DNA of 64,000 nucleotides, taken from positions 90,000,513 through 90,064,512 of the forward strand of contig CM051521.1 in NCBI GenBank assembly GCA_028015205.1. Direction: 5' to 3'. Below the pieces are notes generated by a model that worked only from the letters and a program-made list of their open reading frames with translations, did not search any database and was not told the origin of the DNA. Source of the stretch: Mytilisepta virgata. Lineage: Eukaryota; Mollusca; Bivalvia; Mytilida; Mytilidae. Below, piece by piece: positions 57,867-64,000 of this stretch. The position numbers and the translations under genes are program-made. Position 1 is the stretch's first letter. Every line of letters starts with the position of its first letter.

Positions 57867-58177
57867 AGTTACTTTTTGAATTTGGCGCAATTTTCAAATT
57901 ATTAAATCAGATCGTCTGTTTCAATTATACGATTTTAACAAATCTTAATCGCTTTGTTGCTAAAGATACCTGAATATGGGAAAAGTCAAGCGCCAAAATG
58001 TGATACTGACAAGAATGATAATCTTTCTAAATTATCAAGGAATACCTGTAGTTAATTTCTCATTTGTCTACCAACAGGGATTTCTAGTGTTGTCTAAACA
58101 AATGACTTCTTAATTACATATTCCTCAAGAATGCTCTGTGTTTTTATACTTAAAGTACAAACATTTTTTATTTCCAG

Positions 58178-58313
58178 TACAAAATGCCAACCGCCGAAGG
58201 ACTAAGACCAGAAATCCGTGATTGTGACGATGGGTCCATCATTGTGCAATATAAACCCTCAAAAAGTGGTACCCATGAAGTACAGATGAGCTATGAAGGT
58301 TCTGCAACTGAAG
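58178..58313 (+). CDS. Filamin-repeat protein exon
   Basis: The acceptor is TTTATTTCCAG and the donor GAAG|GTAAGT, with phase 0 in and phase 1 out. It encodes YKMPTAEGLRPEIRDCDDGS, then IIVQYKPSKSGTHEVQMSYE and GSATEG. The pattern DGSxxVxYxPxxxGxHxVxxxYxG is the core (strands C to F) of an Ig-like filamin repeat. Filamins cross-link actin and dock membrane proteins. The N-terminal strands of this repeat are not encoded in the exon, so either an upstream exon is missing from my model or the isoform starts mid-repeat (Met at 58184 is a second possible start). Confidence 0.85.
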
Positions 58314-60195
58314 GTAAGTAAAGAAAGAACACCTATGCGGCAGACGTAAAGTCAAGCACATCTTTCAACAGAACGATATAAGATATGAATGAAACAAAAA
58401 CTAAATACGATAGGGAAACTCAACTAAATCAGTTTTCCGGAAATCCATACAACGGAAATTCAAGCAGTACATTGTATCGAGAACTAATGCACGAAGGGGT
58501 TGTCCTAGAATTTAACAGATTTTAAAAGTTTTCAGGCAAGTCGAAAACCTTTACAAATATTTGTAACTTTAATGGACTTGTGTTTTTGAAGCTGTAAAAA
58601 AGTAAATAGTTTATGAATAAGTATGCATACTATTTAAGAACAATTTTCCACAGGGTTTTCAAGGTAAAAAACTTTTCGACCACTTTGTGGGTTACTGCAA
58701 ATGCTGATAAAAATGTTATAAATTTTATATTTCTTTCACACCATACGAAATACATTGAATTACAAAGTACATGTACGTACTATAATCACTTCCTGACTAT
58801 AAAGTAGAAAATCATTAGTGCCAAACTTTTGGTTTCGTTTTTTTAAACCAAATTATACTAATTTATCATATGCTTTCTGTTTCGATTTTTCTAATTTATA
58901 CCGTACTTATATGTTTAATTAGAAGAATTTTGGGTTCATAAGTGTCATAACAGCTGCTTCTAACAAAATTCATTAAAACACGTTGAATAAAAGCATATGT
59001 AATAAATTCTTTGTAAAGAGTATCTCCCTCACGTATAGCTCGGTTTTTAGATGGTTTTTGCTTCTAAATTTTCCCAACATTTTTTGGCATTTGAATGTTT
59101 TGATTTATTATTTCCACATTTTCGGACAACGTTGATAATTTGCAATTAAATTGCATCGATATTGGTTTGAGTGGATAAACAGACACTGAACAGTGGTGGG
59201 ATTAAACCAGTTTTATGTTAACCCAAACCTCCCTATTATCCATCCTGACACTCTGCTGTACAAAACACACAATAAAAACCATTACAATATGATTACCAAA
59301 AAGGTGTCTGCTTGCAAAATTAGACTGGACGGTACATAATTTAGATAGCAGGGTCAGAATGTGCTCGTTTTAACTGTAAAACTAGCTAAGGCTCTGCAGG
59401 TCGGATAATGTCGCTCTACTAAACGAAAAAGTCTGAAATAGCACTACCATAAAGGGTTTAATGCTATCTCGCCATAGAGTTCAATAGAAATCAGTCAGAA
59501 GTATCCGTGAGAGGCCATGTTAAAGCAGTATATATATGAATTTTAAGTCTTCAAGCCATTCGGAGAAAAAGCATTTTTACAGAATTGCATATTTGTAGCC
59601 CTTACTGTGATAAGTAACTACCAAGTTTCTGTGGGTTATTAGACTTTTGCATTTATTCACGATATTACAATAGAAACTATGATGGGAAAAACCCGTTCAT
59701 GGTAAGTGCTTTTATGGAAGCCGGGTATTTAGCTAAAAGATGTTGATGTCTATTATAAAACTTTTTAAAAGCATTTAGCGGCTTATGAAATCTATAACCC
59801 TGTAATAGAAGATTTTAGTAATCGTATTGTTTCGCTCGTTAAATGTTTATTTAGAAAAGAATATGATTTTGTTCTGTAACAAAAGTTTCAAATCATGTAC
59901 TTTATTACAATCATGCAGGAATTTCTGGTAAAGAATAATCAACCATTCTTTTAACGTGAAAGAACTCAAACTGCGTCGGGTACCAAGAATGGGACCACTG
60001 CGTATGGACTATGGTATATTACTTGATATCAGCATTTTGTTCTAATAGTTTCAAATTTAGTAATAACAAATTACAATGCAATTTCAGTAACCAGCGGCCG
60101 AAAAAAATCGATGACCAAAATTATTAAGCATTTAATCGAATTTGATGGAGATATTGATCAAATCTCTAATAAAAGATTGTTCAATATCTGTCAAA
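58314..60195. other. Filamin intron, first part
   Basis: Contains a weak fragment of the dispersed repeat near 59020-59120. Otherwise nothing seen. Confidence 0.5.
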
Positions 60196-60465
60196 GAGGG
60201 GCCTCGGTGGCCGAGTTGTCTAGGTAGTTCGTCATGACTACTAATGATCACTGTCCTGTCAACACTGAGGTTGTGACTGTGGCGGTGGTGTGTTCGACTC
60301 CAATCTTAATTGACAAGGATTGCCAATTTTCCTACCAAAGGTCGCGATTGGTGGTTATCTCCGGATACTCCGGCTTCCTCCACCAATTAAAACTGCCCGC
60401 CGCGAAAGAGCCATATGTGCTGAAAACTAATCAAACAAATTGTCAAATACTTCTGAAATAAATTG
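60196..60465 (+). mobile_element. tRNA-derived SINE
   Basis: The 5' part looks like a tRNA gene: GGGGCCTCGGTGGCCGAGTT opens with an A-box (TGGCCGAGTTGTCTAGG, 60208-60224), and a B-box GTGTTCGACTCC lies at 60290-60301, spaced as in Leu/Ser-type tRNAs. It is followed by a tRNA-unrelated domain with CCGGATACTCCGGCTTCCTC (about 60361) and AAAACTGCCCGCC. The stem pairing is poor, so it is not a functional tRNA. SINEs with this central domain are known from molluscs. Confidence 0.75.
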
Positions 60466-63400
60466 CCAACATTCAAAGGTACACCTAATTACCAAATATT
60501 AAGTAGACCAAGAACATATGGTGCATCAATTTCTTTTGAATATTCTTCTTCGGTACGATAATTATTCATAATGAGTACATAAAGGTAATAACATTTTTTT
60601 CATAACACCAATATTCTTAGGGTAGGTTTTATTTTATTGCTAAAATATTCTTCATGTTGAGTACTTTGTAGTTATTTCCTCGTAAATTTTATATGATAAT
60701 ACATCCTCAATAGCCTGCACGTGTAATTTGTAGATATATAAATTAATAAAAGATATAGGAAGTAGAAAATACGAAATTCACGTTGGATTTTGTTGTCTTA
60801 TATTGATATACAGGCATACTTTTTCGTAGAGTTCACATTGCTTATGCTGTCTTGTTATAAGTATTTTTGTGTAAAGTTCAAAACGGCCACTATCTTCGGT
60901 TTGAGGAGAATTCTTTGTTAAATGTTTTTGTTATATTTCGTGCAGATCGAATATATTTTGGAGATTTAATTTGTTTCACATGTATATTCTGTTAATGATT
61001 AGTATATTAAGAATATTATACGAATGGATATTAAAACATATAAAACAAAATAAATATAGAAGTTTACTGGATTGTATAATAATAGCCATAAACACCAGTT
61101 AAATATATTAAGTTATATATTTCTAAAATGGTATAGATTCTGATTCACGTATTATTCAGACATTGTTTAAGGTAATTCAAATGAAAAAACCCATCACATT
61201 TTTTTTTATACGGTATTGCCATCGGGACAATTTTTTTTTAAATGTGAGTTAAAACACAGTCGCATACAATTCCTAGTTACGATATTCTGGTTTATTTGTA
61301 ATTTTGCTCTTGACAAAGTGTTAGTTGTTGGTACGTAGCTGCTGCACTTATATATAGTGTACTCATGAAAGCTCTTGTGATTGCGTAATTCAATTTACCA
61401 CAAAATAGTACCTCCCTTTCCATTAGGATCTAAGTAATAATTCATGTAACGTCGAGGATAAAAGACTGGTTATAATAAATAGGATTCTATCACTGATAGT
61501 ACCTCACAAAATTTATTGTTTACGTCTCTGTGTTTAATCATGGAATTACGCTAAAAATCCACATCAAATTTCAGGAAATAAGCTTACTTCTTGAAATTTT
61601 CAGGCAATAAATAAGCTTATTGCCTCTAATTTTACTTATTTTGCTTATTGCCACTTAATGTATGTCGGTGTTTGAGTTTATATGATGATATTAAAAAAAG
61701 CCTCGCCTTGGGACTGTGGAATTCAGACTATTATATGTATAGTGGTATTTCATTTTTATTATGTATTTTAGACGAACGATTTGATGTTGTTAGTTGGACT
61801 TTTTTCGTTCTATTTATTTTTACTTATCTTAAAAATATCAGAAAGAGTAGTTTTTAAAAAAAATAATCAATTGTTAATGAAAAGGTTGGCGATTCAAGAA
61901 ATGTTTGAATGTGGATCCGTTGCCGATAATGGAAACTGTCTGAATGTTATTGAACACCTATGAATTATTTTTCTTTAACAGAAAACCAGTTGACCGTTGG
62001 CGTGTATATGACTGTAGTACAGAACCTTCCCACTTTCCCACTTTTCTTTGTATATACACGTATGTCCTAAGAAATAAATTTCCGAATTGCCAATCAGATT
62101 ATATAAAATTTATTTTTGTGCTACCTACAAAAACCATCAAACAATTTACACATAGTGCATTTCACTGAATCAAATTCAACTTTTTTCCAATGTTACTAGA
62201 AAGAGTAGTATCCCTTTGGTTGATGGTCTGGAAAATGTTTCGGCAAATAAATCCATGTTATGTAATAATAATGTATTTTGCAGGTTTCTTGAAAGTTCCA
62301 AGGAGATCAATGGGTTCTATTAAATACGTCTGACTTTATGTATAAACAGGTTTTAATGATTATTCCATGTTTCAGAAATATTTGCTGTAGCAGCATATTT
62401 TTACTGCAGAAGAGTACACCTTTTGGCATGCTACAAACAATAAAAATGGCGGCGTCTATCATTTCCCAACTTTGCACAAGTGAAGTGTTGTCTTTCAAAA
62501 TCAAGTGCTTTTTTGCTTAAACGATGCAGCAGTGTAGTAGATTAATAATTTAAGAATTTTTAAAATCAGCAAAAAAATCTTTCAACTGAATAATCGTTAA
62601 ATCACAAAAGTTAGTAAAGTTATAGCAATATTTATTATTGTTGCCTCAATATCAAAATAACCTTACTTTTAGGTTCTTAGACAAAAGAAGAACTAACAGT
62701 TACAACTTTTTTTTGTTTTTTTTGTGTTGTTTTAAAGCGGTATAGTTAAATGGACAAGGTCACGATAGTTTGGAAATTACATTTTTTGTACAAGATTACC
62801 TGTATATCCTCAGGCATCGACTTTGATGATTGCCCGATGTTTGTTGATAGAACCAACATTTGTTTATTTGAGATTCATTATACAGGTGTAGTCTGGAATT
62901 CGTCTAAATTAAAAGTTCTGACACAATCTAATGGTATTGTAAACAAACATATTGCATAATATTTTCACACCTTCAGAAAGCATGTAAACTAAATCTGAAA
63001 ATAATCTTTGTCTTTCGTCTGGACCATTGCTTCAAAATTATCTCAGATTGGTAACAAAATTAACAAATCTTATTATTATTCCAAATTCAAAACTTTTGAT
63101 AAGTTATAATAAAGTCATAAAAGGGGCTCAGAAATGTCAGTCTTGAACGCTAGGCCAAATTGTAAACGCATTTAACAGATTTTATAACCATTTCTAAGTG
63201 GACACAAAGGATAACGCGAAGTTCCTGATCGATTTTTTTTTAAATATGTCTTCTAATTAATAAAATGGCAAAAGACCTTGAAACTGCTTCAACATTTTTT
63301 ACTCTTTGTAACCAAAATAAAAATAAAACCCCCTTACAGTTTTTTTAACTATCCACACATAAAGCTCATTTTGTAATCATTTCAAAGTGTGCTTGAAATA

Positions 63401-63871
63401 CAACGCGAATTTCCTGCATCTTCTGATTAATAAAATGACAAATGACCTTAAAACAAATGTGTTTGTACGGGATAGAGTTTTATCACACCATTTTATTTGC
63501 ATGAATAGAACTTATCGGTTATTAGTGTGTATCCCGAGTAATAAAAACTCCTATTATTAAAAAAAGTTTGTTAACTTCAAATAAAGATAAATTATGCTGT
63601 AAAAAGCTACCGGGGTTACACTTTTGGAAACAACTTGCAATTTTCGGACAACGTTTATTTTTATTGATGTCAGAATACAACAAATGGCACACAATCTATT
63701 CACATATATGTATACAACTTCAAATGAGAAGGAAACCCAGTAAAGGTAGAGTAGAACATGTTTTTTTGAGATGTATTAAAACATTTTGTACATACCCCCC
63801 TCCCTCCTGAAAAGAGATGTAGTCAATGCTGAACACAAAGTACTGATCTAGATATGTATTGTATATTTTAG
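60466..63871. other. Filamin intron, second part
   Basis: AT-rich. A short palindrome GGCAATAA-ATAAGC-TTATTGCC lies at 61603-61624. Short open frames (61648-61857, 63568-63810) look spurious. Confidence 0.5.
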
Positions 63872-64000
63872 GAAGCCCTTTCTCATGTGTCGTAGACGAA
63901 ATCGGAGGTGCCTATGTCACTGCCTTTGGTGCAGGTCTTGTCGGTGGCATGAGTGGCCAGATGCAAACTTTTACAGTCACTGCAAAGAAAGGAACACTAA
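63872..64000 (+). CDS. Filamin-repeat protein exon, cut by window end
   Basis: Acceptor TATATTTTAG. The first two bases complete Gly and give GSPFSCVVDEIGGAYVTAFG, then AGLVGGMSGQMQTFTVTAKK. GSPFxxxV closes one filamin repeat, and the GAGLxGGxxGQxxxFTV stretch opens the next, exactly as in tandem filamin repeats. The exon continues beyond 64000. Which filamin (A/B/C-like, or a shorter invertebrate form) cannot be told. Confidence 0.9.

Noticed and set aside
60200..60305. Possible genuine tRNA gene
   Set aside because: A and B boxes are present but the acceptor and anticodon stems do not pair well and the sequence continues into a SINE body.
63568..63810. 80-codon open frame just upstream of the last filamin exon
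   Set aside because: No filamin similarity, no acceptor/donor pair in phase; treated as intron.

Overview
This is animal (eukaryotic) nuclear DNA: AT-rich, with genes broken into small exons by GT...AG introns and very dense in interspersed repeats. Repeats with a TAGCTCACCTGGCC...GTGAGCTA hairpin head, together with other dispersed repeats recalled from mussels, point to a bivalve mollusc, probably a mytilid. The species assignment is inference, because no search was possible.

Region 1 (895-32001, + strand) holds the 3' part of one axonemal dynein heavy-chain gene. I trace 28 coding exons whose phases all close. They encode about 2,734 residues, from the end of the linker through AAA1-AAA4, the stalk with its microtubule-binding domain, AAA5-AAA6 and the C-terminal domain, ending at a stop at 31999-32001. 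It belongs to the outer-arm beta-type group DNAH9/DNAH11/DNAH17 and drives ciliary or flagellar beating. An extra 81-nt in-frame candidate cassette exon lies at 16564-16644. The introns carry three long hairpin-ended repeats, at least three terminal-inverted-repeat (TIR) elements, a GATATC palindrome array split by another element, and a 31-G tract.

Region 2 (32002-40800) is intergenic and repeat-filled. It has a fourth hairpin-ended repeat and a dead non-LTR retrotransposon (about 35995-39555) broken by at least two later insertions. One of these is a textbook TIR element with a TAA target duplication.

Region 3 (40816-41067) is a short single-coding-exon gene for a secreted peptide with eight cysteines, followed by a polyadenylation signal.

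Region 4 (42592-64000) contains the 5' part of a filamin-repeat gene: one possible first coding exon (42592-42693) and two clear Ig-filamin exons (58178-58313 and 63872 to the window end). Its roughly 15-kb intron holds several fold-back (long inverted repeat) elements, a 1.3-kb element with inverted arrays of a GTCCGAA motif, decayed tandem repeats, and later a tRNA-derived SINE.

The genes do not form a pathway. Dynein is axonemal, the peptide is secreted and filamin is an actin cross-linker. The most unusual content is the number and architectural similarity of unrelated fold-back elements.
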